A DNA stretch of 64,000 nucleotides, taken from NCBI GenBank assembly GCA_016721115.1, contig JADKIW010000001.1, forward strand, positions 1,751,501-1,815,500, written 5' to 3'. The position numbers were made by a program, and so were the translations under genes. Within the stretch, counting starts at the first letter, position 1. Every line of letters begins with the position of its first letter. Shown piece after piece: positions 1 through 9,626 of the stretch. The notes beneath the pieces are model-generated. The model was not told the origin of the DNA, made no database searches, and was given only the letters and a program-made list of their open reading frames with translations. This DNA is from Candidatus Defluviilinea proxima. Lineage in GTDB: Bacteria; Chloroflexota; Anaerolineae; Anaerolineales; Villigracilaceae.

Positions 1-77
1 GGAAAACCATACTTCTGCATGATGTATAGTGCTTTTGGCTGTATATACTGTTGATAGAGACCAAAAGGAGGTTTCTT

Positions 78-1028
78 ATGAACATGAAAAAGTCGAATAT
101 CTTTTGGGGGTTGTTGCTGATCGTGGGCGGTGGGTTCGCATTGGCGCAACAGCTTGGATATATTAAAAACCTATCGCCTCAAGTAGGCATGTATGCCTTT
201 GCTGTGATCGCCGTGATCGCCTTGGTGATGTATGCCCTGAGCAATTGGAGGGAATGGGGCTGGCTCTTCCCTGCAGGTGTGTTTGGCGGGTTGGCTGTGA
301 CCGCTGCGCTGGCGATCAATAAATTTGACAATCCAGCGGTTGGCTCACCATTATTCTTTGGGCTTCTCATTCCATTTGTTGCCGCATACCTCACAGACCG
401 CGCTCGCAACTGGTGGGCGTTGATCCCTGGCGCTGTAATGTTGTTCCTGGCGCTGACCACGTTGTTGGTGGAGAATGTCGGCGGAGAATGGGTGGGTTCC
501 CTGTTCCTGTTCCTGATTGCACTCAGTTTCTTTGTGGTGTATCTGAATAACCGCACACGCACCTGGGCTTTGCTGGTTGCCTACATTATGTTTGTATTGA
601 GCATTGCTCCTGCCATGGCATCGGGTGGAGAATTGGCAGCCTACTATGGCGCGATCTTCCTTTTGGCTGTAGCATTGCCTTTTTTCATTGTCTACTTCCG
701 ATCCATAAAAAACTGGTGGGCGATCATACCTGCTGGTGTAATGACAACCCTTGCTGTCATCACAGGGGCGGCCATCGCGGGGTGGATAAAGAATGAAGAC
801 CAAGGTGGATATGTCACTGCCGTATTGCTGGGCGGATTTGCCGCAACGTTCGCTGTCGTCTGGCTGCGTCATGCCATGCCGTGGGCGAAGATCGTGACGA
901 TCGTTCTCGCTGTGCTGGCAGTTGGTTCTGTCTTGTTCGCTTCATACACCGAAGTCTTCTGGCCGTTGGCGATCATTTTGGTGGGAGCCTATCTGCTCTT
1001 CACAGCACTGAGACCGAAAGCAGTCTGA
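78..1028 (+). CDS. Multi-pass membrane protein with repeated LiaF/DUF5668-like segments
   Basis: The 316-residue protein is almost wholly hydrophobic, with about ten to twelve predicted membrane segments and short charged loops. The pattern WxxIPAGVM recurs three times (WGWLFPAGVF, NWWALIPGAVM, NWWAIIPAGVM), each followed by a hydrophobic stretch, so the protein looks built from repeated units like those of LiaI/LiaF-type (DUF5668) membrane domains. I place the start at 78 rather than further upstream because a clear AAGGAGG lies at 65-70, seven bases before this ATG. A rho-independent terminator follows directly, so the gene is probably monocistronic at its 3' end. No catalytic motif is visible. 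Its role is unknown; envelope-stress sensing would be a guess from LiaF. Confidence 0.6.
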   Translation: MNMKKSNIFWGLLLIVGGGFALAQQLGYIKNLSPQVGMYAFAVIAVIALVMYALSNWREWGWLFPAGVFGGLAVTAALAINKFDNPAVGSPLFFGLLIPFVAAYLTDRARNWWALIPGAVMLFLALTTLLVENVGGEWVGSLFLFLIALSFFVVYLNNRTRTWALLVAYIMFVLSIAPAMASGGELAAYYGAIFLLAVALPFFIVYFRSIKNWWAIIPAGVMTTLAVITGAAIAGWIKNEDQGGYVTAVLLGGFAATFAVVWLRHAMPWAKIVTIVLAVLAVGSVLFASYTEVFWPLAIILVGAYLLFTALRPKAV

Positions 1029-1055
1029 CCGGTGATCTGATAACCAATACACTCA

Positions 1056-1087
1056 AACCGCGTCCCGTTTTAGAGACGCGGTTTTTT
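1056..1087 (+). terminator. Rho-independent terminator after the first membrane protein gene
   Basis: A nine-base-pair stem (AACCGCGTC / GACGCGGTT) with a ten-base loop runs straight into TTTTTT. It lies 27 bases after the stop codon and separates this gene from ppc. Confidence 0.85.
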
Positions 1088-1175
1088 GTCATATGCTTCT
1101 ATTCACAAATTAATTCGAAAAAGTGTAATTTGTGATTGCACTGGGTATACTTGGCTAAATTATTTCTCGGTATAC

Positions 1176-1230
1176 ATTCCCCATTTGGGGATGGTGTTCA
1201 CTACATCTTACGGGTAACATAGAATACATT
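1176..1230 (+). promoter_or_regulatory. ppc promoter with palindromic operator
   Basis: ATTCCCCATTTGGGGAT (1176-1192) is a palindrome just upstream of a possible -35 (TTCACT, 1197-1202). A TAGAAT -10 box (1220-1225) follows after 17 bases. The ppc ATG is only five bases beyond the -10, so the transcript is probably leaderless. The palindrome resembles sites before glnA, gltB and the amtB operon. TTACGGGTAA (1209-1218) lies inside the spacer. Confidence 0.55.
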
Positions 1231-3939
1231 ATGGAAATCTCACAAACCATTCACCTGCTCGGCGATTTGCTAGGGGAAGTTATCTCTGATCTTGAATCTC
1301 CTGCCATCTTTCAAACGGTGGAGCGGATCCGCGCGGAAGCCAAGGCGCGTCGTGCCGGTGATCGTGAAGCGGCCGGGCGCTTACAGGAACTGATCTCAGC
1401 TTTATCGTCCGATGAAGCGCGTGCTGTATCTGCCGCATTTGCCACATACTTCGACTTGGTGAATATTGCTGAAGATCATCAACGCGTCTTGTTGATGAGG
1501 CAAAGGCAGGATCAGAAATACCCGAACCCTGTGGATGAATCCATTGGCGAATCCATTGCCATACTTAAACAGCGTGGCGTCACCAGTGGACAGATGAAAG
1601 AACTTTTGGAAAATCTTTCCATTGAGTTGGTGCTTACGGCGCATCCGACCGAAGCGCGGCGGCGTACTGTCTTATCGAAGATAGAAGGCGTGGCGCAGTT
1701 GGTTCAGGAGTTCAGCGATAACCAATCATCGGAGCGTAGAAGCGCCGAGATATTGCAGTCCCTGCGAACCGAAATTTCAGCACTATGGCTCACCGAACGT
1801 GCCCGCCTTAATCAATTGGCCGTGACCGATGAAGTGAAGACCGGTTTGTATTATGTGGATGCGTTTTTCTGGAAAGCCATTCCCGCTGTCTATGAAGACC
1901 TCGAGAGAGCACTAAAGATCCATTACCCCGAACTGCGTGCCCCTGCCACATGGTTGAAGCTGGCCTCGTGGATCGGTGGCGACCGTGATGGCAATCCAAA
2001 TGTTACCGCTGAAGTGACAGCTGAGACGCTTCGTTTGCATCGCGGCCTTGCCGTTGAAAATCATCGACGCAATATGCAGGTACAGTCACGCCACTTGAGC
2101 ATCAGTTCACGGCTTGTGCCTCCTCCTGAAAAATTAATGAATTGGGTTGAGGAGCGGCGTCCGTTTCCATCCCATGTTGCTTATATTGAAGAACGATATG
2201 CCACCGAGCCGTATCGTCTTGCGCTTTCCCTGTTGGTGGCCGATCTTGCTACCGCCTCGCATGACGATATGAAGGCTAACCTTATGAGCAACAAACCGCA
2301 TGAGGCGCAGATCTCGTTGGAGAAATTGCGTGAACCTGTCGATATCATCGTCAATGCCATGCCGAAAGCACTTGCCGAGAGTGGGTTGAAGACGACGCAA
2401 AGCCAGTTAAATATTTTTGGACTCCACGCCGCCCGACTCGATATCCGCGAAGACTCATCCCGTTTCAACGCTGCCTTAAGTGAAGTGTTGCGTGCCTTGG
2501 GGATTGCATCGGACTTTGAGCATCTTCCCTATCCCGAGCGGACGCTTCTTCTCTCCCGATTGCTTGGTGAGAAAACGCCGGAGCTTTCTCAACATCCGGG
2601 CGTTACCTCCGCCACCGCCGAGACGTGGGCCTTGTTCCAACTCATCGCCCGCGTTTGCGATGTTTATGGGAGTGAAATGCTGGGGGCGATTGTCATCTCC
2701 ATGGCGCATTCAACAGCCGATGTGTTGACGGTCCTTTTGCTTGCTCGTTGGGCAGGTTGTAAGTATGTACCTCCCATTGCCCCGCTCTTTGAATCGATTG
2801 ATGATCTGCTGGGCGCCTCACAGATTTTGGAATCATTGTTTACCTGTGAACCGTATCGTAAACATCTTGAGTTGCACAACAATGAACAGATGGTGATGAT
2901 CGGCTATTCTGATAGCAACAAGGATGGCGGTTATCTGATGGCGAATTGGTCGCTATATAAGGCGCAAGAGGAAATTACCCGCACCGCCCACGATCATCAC
3001 ATTGGCCTGACCATTTTCCACGGCCGTGGCGGGACCATTGCTCGTGGTGGCGGCCCGGCTGGTCGTGCCATCCGTGCCCAGCCTGCGGGGAGTATCAATG
3101 GTCGCTTCCGTCTCACCGAACAGGGAGAGATCATTGCCTCACGATATGCCAACCCGTATCTGGCGCATCGACATCTTGAACAGATCGCGAGCGCTGTCCT
3201 GTTGGCTTCGGCCCCAGTGGTGGGGGAGCAGGTTCAGGTCCCGGCCAAGTGGCGTGAGGCGATGGATGAAATGTCTGTCGTGGCGAAAAAGCAATATCGG
3301 CAGTTAGTCTACGAAACGCCCGGTTTCATTGACTTCTGGCAATCGGTTACGCCCCTTGATGAGATCAAACGTCTACAAATTGGTTCTCGCCCGGCTTCGC
3401 GGTCCAGCACCAGTGCCGTGGATAAGATCCGCGCCATTCCGTGGGTATTCTCGTGGATGCAAGCCCGCTTCAACCTGCCAGGTTGGTATGGACTTGGCAC
3501 CGGCTTGGAGTCCTTTGCGGACCAATCCTTGTTGCGCGAGATGTACAACAGTTGGCCCTTCTTTAGGAGCTTGTTGAACAATACAGAAATGTCCCTGATC
3601 AAAGCGGATATGGACATTGCGTCGTTATATATGGAGTTGGCGCCGAATCATGAAGCGGCCCACGCAATGTTCAATCATATTACCGATGAATACAAACGGA
3701 CACGTAAAGTTGTATTATCCGTCAGTGGGCATACATCTTTGATGCAAATGGAGCCGATCACCCAGAATGCCGTCCAAATGCGCAACCCGTATGTGGACCC
3801 GTTGAACTATATTCAAGTGGAAGTCTTGCGACGTTTGCGTTCTGTGAAGAATCTCGATGTGACGGAAGCCGAGACGCTTCGTGAGGCGATGGCGCTCACG
3901 ATCAATGGCATTGCGGCTGGGTTGAAGAATACAGGCTAA
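1231..3939 (+). CDS. ppc: Phosphoenolpyruvate carboxylase
   Basis: This enzyme carboxylates PEP with bicarbonate to oxaloacetate, refilling the TCA cycle and supplying carbon skeletons for aspartate, glutamate and lysine. The 902-residue length fits the bacterial family. Family landmarks are present in order: LTAHPTEARRRT with the catalytic His near residue 138, GGDRDGNPNVT near 249, YSDSNKDGG near 560, the GRGGTIARGGGP loop near 600, and the conserved C-terminus TINGIAAGLKNTG. The start has no Shine-Dalgarno sequence but sits directly behind a TAGAAT box, which suggests leaderless translation. The upstream palindrome is shared with nitrogen-assimilation genes, which fits the need for oxaloacetate and 2-oxoglutarate during ammonium uptake. 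Confidence 0.96.
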   Translation: MEISQTIHLLGDLLGEVISDLESPAIFQTVERIRAEAKARRAGDREAAGRLQELISALSSDEARAVSAAFATYFDLVNIAEDHQRVLLMRQRQDQKYPNPVDESIGESIAILKQRGVTSGQMKELLENLSIELVLTAHPTEARRRTVLSKIEGVAQLVQEFSDNQSSERRSAEILQSLRTEISALWLTERARLNQLAVTDEVKTGLYYVDAFFWKAIPAVYEDLERALKIHYPELRAPATWLKLASWIGGDRDGNPNVTAEVTAETLRLHRGLAVENHRRNMQVQSRHLSISSRLVPPPEKLMNWVEERRPFPSHVAYIEERYATEPYRLALSLLVADLATASHDDMKANLMSNKPHEAQISLEKLREPVDIIVNAMPKALAESGLKTTQSQLNIFGLHAARLDIREDSSRFNAALSEVLRALGIASDFEHLPYPERTLLLSRLLGEKTPELSQHPGVTSATAETWALFQLIARVCDVYGSEMLGAIVISMAHSTADVLTVLLLARWAGCKYVPPIAPLFESIDDLLGASQILESLFTCEPYRKHLELHNNEQMVMIGYSDSNKDGGYLMANWSLYKAQEEITRTAHDHHIGLTIFHGRGGTIARGGGPAGRAIRAQPAGSINGRFRLTEQGEIIASRYANPYLAHRHLEQIASAVLLASAPVVGEQVQVPAKWREAMDEMSVVAKKQYRQLVYETPGFIDFWQSVTPLDEIKRLQIGSRPASRSSTSAVDKIRAIPWVFSWMQARFNLPGWYGLGTGLESFADQSLLREMYNSWPFFRSLLNNTEMSLIKADMDIASLYMELAPNHEAAHAMFNHITDEYKRTRKVVLSVSGHTSLMQMEPITQNAVQMRNPYVDPLNYIQVEVLRRLRSVKNLDVTEAETLREAMALTINGIAAGLKNTG

Positions 3940-3993
3940 TGTTGTGATTTTGGCATCAATCAGTTTGTTGGTTGATGATGCGACTACAGAAAA

Positions 3994-4048
3994 AATCCCG
4001 AAGGAATATCGTGACCTTGTGCAAGGTCAATGATATCCCTTCGGGATT
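3994..4048. repeat. Long imperfect hairpin of the ATCCCGAAGGGAT repeat family
   Basis: The arms AATCCCGAAGGAATATC and GATATCCCTTCGGGATT enclose an inner palindrome GACCTTG-TG-CAAGGTC. The element lies between convergent ppc and the response-regulator gene and may terminate both. Three more copies of the core occur at 20464-20559. Confidence 0.7.
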
Positions 4049-4112
4049 ATAAAAATATTTCAACGATCGATATTTATGTGCCCCTTCATGGTCGTTGAAA
4101 GAATAATCGATC

Positions 4113-5222
4113 TTATTCGCTCAATAGTGTTTTGAACTTGTTATCCCCGGCCACTTTGGCGGTGGCGGCGGAGCGGGTGTGGACATCCAGTTTTTCGAAG
4201 ATGGCTTTCAGGTGTCTCTTCACTGTGTTGGTCGTGATGACGAGCCTCTCGGCGATCTCTTTGTTCGTCAACCCTTGTGCTAACAGATCCAATACTTCGC
4301 GCTCACGGTCGGTGAGTGCGCTCAATTCGCTGAGCGATTGGTGAGATTGTTTGGTTTCATCGATCACACGACGGAAGGCCACGCGGTCAAAGGCTTGCTT
4401 CTCGATGTAAGCGGAGATCGAATATTCCGAATACACTCTTTGTATCTCATCTGGGTCAGATGTGCCGCTGACAACCACAGTGGGAATATTGTTTGCTTTT
4501 GCGGCAGATAACAGGTGATAACCGTCCATGTTCATTTCGCCGGTGTCTTTGTCCCACACGTTGCTGGTGGTGCCTTGGAGCGAAAGGTCAATGACTGCCA
4601 GTGTGAACCGTTCTCTGCGTAGGTAACCGAAAGCATCGCCGAAACTGGCGCAAGTGCGCACCTGGAAACCGGCATCCGTCAATTGTTCCTCCAGGATGCT
4701 TCTCCAACCGGCGTCATCTTCCACGACAAGGGCTTTTTCGTTTATAGGTTTGGGTGGAGGGTTATATCCCTTGATCGGGGAGGTGGGGGGATTCGAAGCA
4801 GAAGCAGGCGTCGGGTTGGTCTGAGCCGGGGGGCTGACGAGGATACGGTACACCACATCGCGGAACTGACTGCGGTGGAAACTTTCCTTCCGAAGAAATG
4901 TGAAAGCCCCATAATCCGTAAGGGCGGTGACAGCCAACTCAACAGTTGCGAAGCCGGTCAAGAGAATGGCGCGGCAGTTGGGGTCGAGCTTGCGCACGGC
5001 ATCAAGTACGCGCAGGCCATCTATGTTGTTATGGTCGTTTGGCGAGAGCGAGAGGTCAACGATGGCAACACGATGGGGCTGTGCCTTAAGGCTTTGTGTT
5101 GCCTGTTCAAGATTTTCAGCAACATCCACCTCAAGACCGCAATCAATGAGGATCTCGCTGAGGATCTGTTGCCAGGAATGATCGTCTTCGATCACAAGCG
5201 CGCGCGGGGTTTGTGGTTTCAT
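4113..5222 (-). CDS. Double-receiver response regulator with LuxR-type DNA-binding domain
   Basis: The 369-residue protein has two receiver domains in tandem (about 7-125 and 163-290) and a C-terminal LuxR/FixJ helix-turn-helix (about 300-355, LTDREREVLDLLAQGLTNKEI). The first receiver keeps the acidic pair D13-D14, the acceptor D56 and a Lys near 110. The second keeps EDD and the IDLSL acceptor strand, so both look phosphorylatable. The gene begins one base after the stop of the sensor kinase, a tight two-gene operon, so the kinase is its likely partner. Two receivers on one LuxR output are uncommon and may integrate two phosphate sources. Target genes are not evident. Confidence 0.88.
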   Translation of the reverse strand: MKPQTPRALVIEDDHSWQQILSEILIDCGLEVDVAENLEQATQSLKAQPHRVAIVDLSLSPNDHNNIDGLRVLDAVRKLDPNCRAILLTGFATVELAVTALTDYGAFTFLRKESFHRSQFRDVVYRILVSPPAQTNPTPASASNPPTSPIKGYNPPPKPINEKALVVEDDAGWRSILEEQLTDAGFQVRTCASFGDAFGYLRRERFTLAVIDLSLQGTTSNVWDKDTGEMNMDGYHLLSAAKANNIPTVVVSGTSDPDEIQRVYSEYSISAYIEKQAFDRVAFRRVIDETKQSHQSLSELSALTDREREVLDLLAQGLTNKEIAERLVITTNTVKRHLKAIFEKLDVHTRSAATAKVAGDNKFKTLLSE

Positions 5223-5223
5223 T

Positions 5224-7440
5224 TTATTGTTGCTCCGTATTCACAGGTAGGCGCAAGCGGAATGTTGTGCCATGTTGCCCGTCACTCTCAACGGTAACAG
5301 AACCGCCGAGGCGGGTCATAAGTGTTTTGACCCACCATAGGCCAAAACCCATTTTGCCGGGGTGCGCACCCGCTCGCCCGGAAAAATTTAACTCAAAGAT
5401 TTGGTTATGAAGTTCAGGTGAAATGCCGGGACCGCTATCAGTGAGCGATATCTCAACCCAGCCATTGCCCGATGTACCTTGTATAACGATCAAGCCGTGG
5501 CCGTGCATGGCGGCGATGGCATTCTCGATCAGGTTGACGAACACAAACGTCAGGTTCTGGCCGCCTGCGATAACAGTGGGGAGTTCATCCAATCCATTAA
5601 TTTCAATGCGGACCGCGGCAGGCACTTGCACGTTACGAAGCGCATCGGCCACGCGTGAGGCGATCTGCACTTTGCCCATGCGAATGGGGCGTAAGTGCGA
5701 AAGATTTTCCTGTGCCACTTGCATCGCTTCACCGGCGCTTCGTTCGATCTCTGCCAGATTGTTGGAAAGATAGGTGTCTTTCTCCAGTAATTTTTTATAT
5801 TTATCTTGAATGGATTGAATACGCACAGGGATCGTGCCGACCTTGTTATTCATGTTGTGCAAAAGGTTGGCCGAAATATCACCAACTGCCGCAAAGGTTT
5901 CGGCTGTCCAATGTTGTTCTTGCGAGGCGCGTAATGCCTTTTGATGGGATTCATTCTGGACGGCAAGCACTGCGTAATTAGCAAGACACGCCAACACTTT
6001 CTTATCCCATTCGGACTGGACGCTTCTTCCTCCGCCCGGTTCTGTATTGAACACCCCAAACATTCCCAACGCTCGAGCCTGCTCTCCTTTCGGGAGAGGC
6101 ATGAGCAGGGAGTTTGGTTCGTCTATTTTTTCCGAAATTTTCCCTACGTTTTTCACTGAACCGTTCGATGATACAAGTTGCAGTTCGCCCGATTCGTTCG
6201 AAAGCCAGATCGCGCTTGATGTTGTATTGAGCAACTCACTCGCCATCACACAGAGACGGTCCAGCACTTTTTGGGTGGGTTGTGAGATCAAGAGTTGCGC
6301 AATTTCCTGTAAGGCATCCAACAGACGTACTTCCTGAATGGCAGTGATGGCATGAGTTGCCAATGACTGCAACATGTGATTATCTTCTTCTGTGAACCCG
6401 TTTGGCTTGGGGCTTTCGAGGTTCAACACACCTTCGAGACGTCCGCTGGCATCGATCAAGGGCACGGCCAATTCTGAGCGCATCTCCAATTCAGAATCCA
6501 GTGGGTAGTAGATCTTTGACCATTGTTCGTTGCGCAGGTCTGGGATGAGAAGGGGCTCGCGCGTTTGTGCGACCCGTGCCATGATGCTGTTTCCACTCAA
6601 TGGGATTCGTTCGATCAATGGATGTTCGAATTGAACGCCGCTGACAGCACTGGTCACCAGATAGTTACCGCTCTTGTCCACAAGACGGAAGATGCCGTAT
6701 TGTGCGTTGGTGATCTCAAGCGCCAGTTGCAAAATGGAATCCAATGTCTCTTCGAGGCGCAGGCGGGAGGAGATCACAAGCCCTGCGCGGCGTAGTTGGT
6801 TGAGTTCCTCATCTTTGCGTGTCAGGTCGCGCTTGATGCCAGCCAATCGGTGTGAATGATAGATCGCCATAGCGGCTTGATTCACAAAATTATCGAGCAT
6901 CAATTGTTCGAGGTGAGTGAACTGTCGCTCTTCATGCAGATAGATATAGAGAATACCCACAGCCTGTTTCGCAACGATCAACGGGAAACAAGCCACTGCC
7001 TTGACGCCCAATGCGGCGTGATAGGGATGTACATCTACATCTGCCTCTGTGTAAGAGAAGGCGCGTTGTCGGCGTTTGAGAACCCGCATGCCGATACCGT
7101 TGGGACGAGGTGCATCGTCCTGCCAGTTCGTTGTAGCGGCAGATTTGCGTTCTTCCGGTTCGGCAGATACGCGCGATTCTTTCTCGAACGAGTCTGTGAT
7201 CTGGTTATAGGTGTAGATCACTGCCGAAGAACCCGGTACTACGCGGATGGCACTGTCCACGATCAATTGCAGACTCAATTCGTTTGAGCTTTCATCGTCT
7301 GAGCCGATGTGATTGATCGCGTTGCTGATCTGGTTGAGGATCGCCAGTGCTTCGAGCAAGCGGGGGTCTGAATCTTCCGAGGAGGGGGAGGATGGTGTAT
7401 TCATCTTAAACAGGGGGGCCGGTGATGATAATTTTCCCAT
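5224..7440 (-). CDS. Soluble multi-GAF sensor histidine kinase
   Basis: The 738-residue protein has no membrane segment. Three GAF-like domains occupy about 50-195, 225-370 and 370-500. A dimerisation/phosphoacceptor segment near 515-600 carries LLHNMNNKVGTIP, and a C-terminal HATPase domain (about 620-735) shows N-box NLIENAIAAM, G1 DSGPGI and G2 KMGFGLWW. The H-box reads HNMNNK rather than the usual HExR, as in some GAF-linked kinases, so phosphotransfer is likely but not certain. It is co-transcribed with the double-receiver regulator. The GAF ligand cannot be inferred. An alternative start lies at 7404 and neither start has a good Shine-Dalgarno sequence. Confidence 0.85.
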   Translation of the reverse strand: MGKLSSPAPLFKMNTPSSPSSEDSDPRLLEALAILNQISNAINHIGSDDESSNELSLQLIVDSAIRVVPGSSAVIYTYNQITDSFEKESRVSAEPEERKSAATTNWQDDAPRPNGIGMRVLKRRQRAFSYTEADVDVHPYHAALGVKAVACFPLIVAKQAVGILYIYLHEERQFTHLEQLMLDNFVNQAAMAIYHSHRLAGIKRDLTRKDEELNQLRRAGLVISSRLRLEETLDSILQLALEITNAQYGIFRLVDKSGNYLVTSAVSGVQFEHPLIERIPLSGNSIMARVAQTREPLLIPDLRNEQWSKIYYPLDSELEMRSELAVPLIDASGRLEGVLNLESPKPNGFTEEDNHMLQSLATHAITAIQEVRLLDALQEIAQLLISQPTQKVLDRLCVMASELLNTTSSAIWLSNESGELQLVSSNGSVKNVGKISEKIDEPNSLLMPLPKGEQARALGMFGVFNTEPGGGRSVQSEWDKKVLACLANYAVLAVQNESHQKALRASQEQHWTAETFAAVGDISANLLHNMNNKVGTIPVRIQSIQDKYKKLLEKDTYLSNNLAEIERSAGEAMQVAQENLSHLRPIRMGKVQIASRVADALRNVQVPAAVRIEINGLDELPTVIAGGQNLTFVFVNLIENAIAAMHGHGLIVIQGTSGNGWVEISLTDSGPGISPELHNQIFELNFSGRAGAHPGKMGFGLWWVKTLMTRLGGSVTVESDGQHGTTFRLRLPVNTEQQ

Positions 7441-7463
7441 TGGAATGCCGTCTGTGCAAGTTA

Positions 7464-8090
7464 TTAACCGTTATAAAACTGGAGCAATTTCCAGCCAAGT
7501 TGTAGCGCGAAGAAGGCCAGCGCAACTCCACAGAAGATGTTTACCCAGCGGAAGAACACCGGAGTGAGGTACTTGCGTCCCCAAGCCACAAGGCCTGCCA
7601 CAACGAAACACCAGAGTATTGCGCCGAACAAGAATCCAGCGAAGAACAAGGCAAAATGGATGGGTTCAGGTTTCCCTGAGATGGAGGCGAAGACTGTCGT
7701 CCCCAGCCCGGTCCAAAAGACGATGTTCATCGGATTGCCGAGCGAAAGGAATGCGCCGCTGGCAAAGTCACCACGGTTGAATGTAGGTGCATTGGTATTG
7801 AGCTCTTTTCCATGTTGTGCATCTTTGAAGGCGTCCCACGCGAGTTTTAGCATCAATGCGATGCCGATTAGGCTGAGAATGACTCGGGCAACAGTGTTTT
7901 GAACAATGAAGGCCAGGCCGGTCAGCGCGATGATCGCCCATGTGGTATCTCCTACAAGCGAGCCGAACTGCACGAACAACGCCGGGGTGAAGCCACGTAC
8001 CGTGCCGCGTCGAACTGTCTCTGCCGTCACTACACCGGGCGGAGCACAGAATGCAATTGCCAGAAAGAAGGAGGAAATAAAGAGAGACAT
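7464..8090 (-). CDS. LysE/RhtB-family amino-acid exporter
   Basis: The protein of about 208 residues has six hydrophobic segments and the family N-terminus with APPGVVTAETVRRG, the loop characteristic of LysE/RhtB/ArgO exporters. I start at 8090 because the longer frame (from 8120) would begin inside the hairpin at 8103-8132. The gene lies downstream of glnA on the same strand but behind that hairpin, so it may be expressed separately or by read-through. The family exports amino acids such as lysine, arginine, threonine or homoserine; the substrate here is unknown. Confidence 0.82.
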   Translation of the reverse strand: MSLFISSFFLAIAFCAPPGVVTAETVRRGTVRGFTPALFVQFGSLVGDTTWAIIALTGLAFIVQNTVARVILSLIGIALMLKLAWDAFKDAQHGKELNTNAPTFNRGDFASGAFLSLGNPMNIVFWTGLGTTVFASISGKPEPIHFALFFAGFLFGAILWCFVVAGLVAWGRKYLTPVFFRWVNIFCGVALAFFALQLGWKLLQFYNG

Positions 8091-8102
8091 GGAATTTATG
8101 TG

Positions 8103-8132
8103 GGAAAGGCCGAGGAACACCTCGGCCTTTCC
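8103..8132 (-). terminator. Terminator-like hairpin downstream of glnA
   Basis: A perfect 13-base-pair stem (GGAAAGGCCGAGG / CCTCGGCCTTTCC) with a four-base loop lies 34 bases after the glnA stop on the minus strand. The U-tract is short, so termination may be partial. Confidence 0.65.
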
Positions 8133-8166
8133 ACTTCAACCAACCAGGAGAAACTATTTTTGTTAA

Positions 8167-9573
8167 TTAGCAGTCGTAGTACAAGGTGAATTCGTAGGGT
8201 GTCGGGCGCAAGCGGACGGGGTCAACTTCGACCTGGCGCTTGTAGCTGATGTACGCTTCGAGCAGGTCCTTGGTGAAGACGTCACCCTGGAGCAGGAAGT
8301 CGTGATCGGCTTCGAGGGCATCGAGCACAGCGCTGAGGGAGGACGGCACCTGCTTGATGAGCTTTGCTTCCTCTGCGGGGAGTTCGTACAAGTCCTTGTC
8401 GGTGGGATCGCCGGGGTCAATGCGGTTCAAGATACCATCGAGACCAGCCATGAGAATGGCGGAGAAGCACAGGTACGGGTTGCTGGAAGCATCGGGTGCG
8501 CGGAATTCAACGCGTTTGGCCTTGGTGCTCTTGGTGACCGGGATGCGGCAGATGGCCGAGCGGTTGCGCTGTGAGTAAGCGAGGTTGACGGGTGCTTCGA
8601 AGCCCGGAACGAGGCGGCGGAAGGAGTTGGTGGTGGGGGAGGTCAAGGCGAGAAGTGCAGGAGCGTGCTTGAGCAAACCACCGATGTAGTATTTGGCGTT
8701 CTGTGAGAGACCAGCGTAACCAGCGGCATCATAGAAGACGTTGGTGTCGCCCTTCCACAGGGAGGAGTGACAGTGCATACCAGAGCCGTTATCACCGAAG
8801 AGGGGCTTGGGCATGAAGGTTGCGGTCTTGCCGTTCTTGCGGGCAACGTTCTTGACGATGTATTTGTAAGTGAGGAGCTGATCGGCCATGCGGGTCAGGG
8901 TGGCGAAGCGGATGCCCAATTCAGATTGACCAGCGGTGGCAACTTCGTGGTGATGAACTTCCATCGGGATGCCGGCTTCTTCGAGAGCCATGAGGATTTC
9001 ACCACGAACGGTTGTGAGAGTATCGGTGGGGGGAACGGGGAAGTAACCGCGCTTGGGGGAAATCTGTCCGCCTTTGCCATCGGCAACGCCACTGTTCCAC
9101 CAACCTTCATCGCTGTCTACATGATAGAAGGATTCGTTCGTGCTGCTGCTGTAGCTAACACTGTCGAAGATGAAGAACTCAGCTTCAGGTCCGAAGAAGA
9201 CCGTATCAGCAATACCGGTCTGCTTGACATAGGCTTCGGCTTTGCGGGCGATGTAGCGTGGGTCACGGCCGTAAGGTTCGAGGGTGATGGGGTCATGCAC
9301 GTCACAGGTGAGGACGAGGGTCGGGATCTCAGCAACAGGATCAATGAAGGCGGATGCGGGATCGGGAATCAGGAGCATATCCGATTCATGAATCTCCTGG
9401 AAACCGCGGATGGATGAACCATCGAACGGAACACCTTCCTTGAAGAGATCTTCATCGAGGCGGCGTACAGGAATTGTGAAATGCTGCCAGGTACCGGGAA
9501 GGTCAACGAAGCGGATATCCACCATCTTGACTTCCTTACCCATTTTGATGACATCAGCAACTGTCTTTGCCAT
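8167..9573 (-). CDS. glnA: Glutamine synthetase type I, adenylylatable form
   Basis: This enzyme makes glutamine from glutamate, ammonia and ATP in the cytoplasm. The 468-residue protein matches the GSI-beta size. Visible motifs are the N-terminal beta-grasp with FDGSSIRGF, the catalytic GPEAEFFIFD, the ammonia/ATP region NGSGMHCHSSLWK, and RNRSAICRIP. Near the C-terminus NRIDPGDPTDKDLYELPAEE carries the Tyr that GlnE adenylylates in enterobacteria, so this is the likely substrate of the GlnE encoded at 14712. The start is backed by AAGGAGAT eight bases upstream. A palindromic site shared with gltB and ppc lies before its promoter. Confidence 0.96.
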   Translation of the reverse strand: MAKTVADVIKMGKEVKMVDIRFVDLPGTWQHFTIPVRRLDEDLFKEGVPFDGSSIRGFQEIHESDMLLIPDPASAFIDPVAEIPTLVLTCDVHDPITLEPYGRDPRYIARKAEAYVKQTGIADTVFFGPEAEFFIFDSVSYSSSTNESFYHVDSDEGWWNSGVADGKGGQISPKRGYFPVPPTDTLTTVRGEILMALEEAGIPMEVHHHEVATAGQSELGIRFATLTRMADQLLTYKYIVKNVARKNGKTATFMPKPLFGDNGSGMHCHSSLWKGDTNVFYDAAGYAGLSQNAKYYIGGLLKHAPALLALTSPTTNSFRRLVPGFEAPVNLAYSQRNRSAICRIPVTKSTKAKRVEFRAPDASSNPYLCFSAILMAGLDGILNRIDPGDPTDKDLYELPAEEAKLIKQVPSSLSAVLDALEADHDFLLQGDVFTKDLLEAYISYKRQVEVDPVRLRPTPYEFTLYYDC

Positions 9574-9626
9574 TTTCTATCTCCTTATTCTTTTGGTATT
9601 AATTGTTTCAAATAATTACGCGGGTC

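Noticed and set aside
881..1135. 84-codon frame overlapping the end of the first membrane gene
   Set aside because: It crosses the intrinsic terminator and lies in another frame of a well-supported gene.
6083..6099. CTCTCC-TTTC-GGGAGAG hairpin in the sensor kinase gene as an inserted repeat
   Set aside because: The stem is short and the encoded residues (PLPKGEQ) fit a normal GAF strand-loop; evidence for insertion is too weak.
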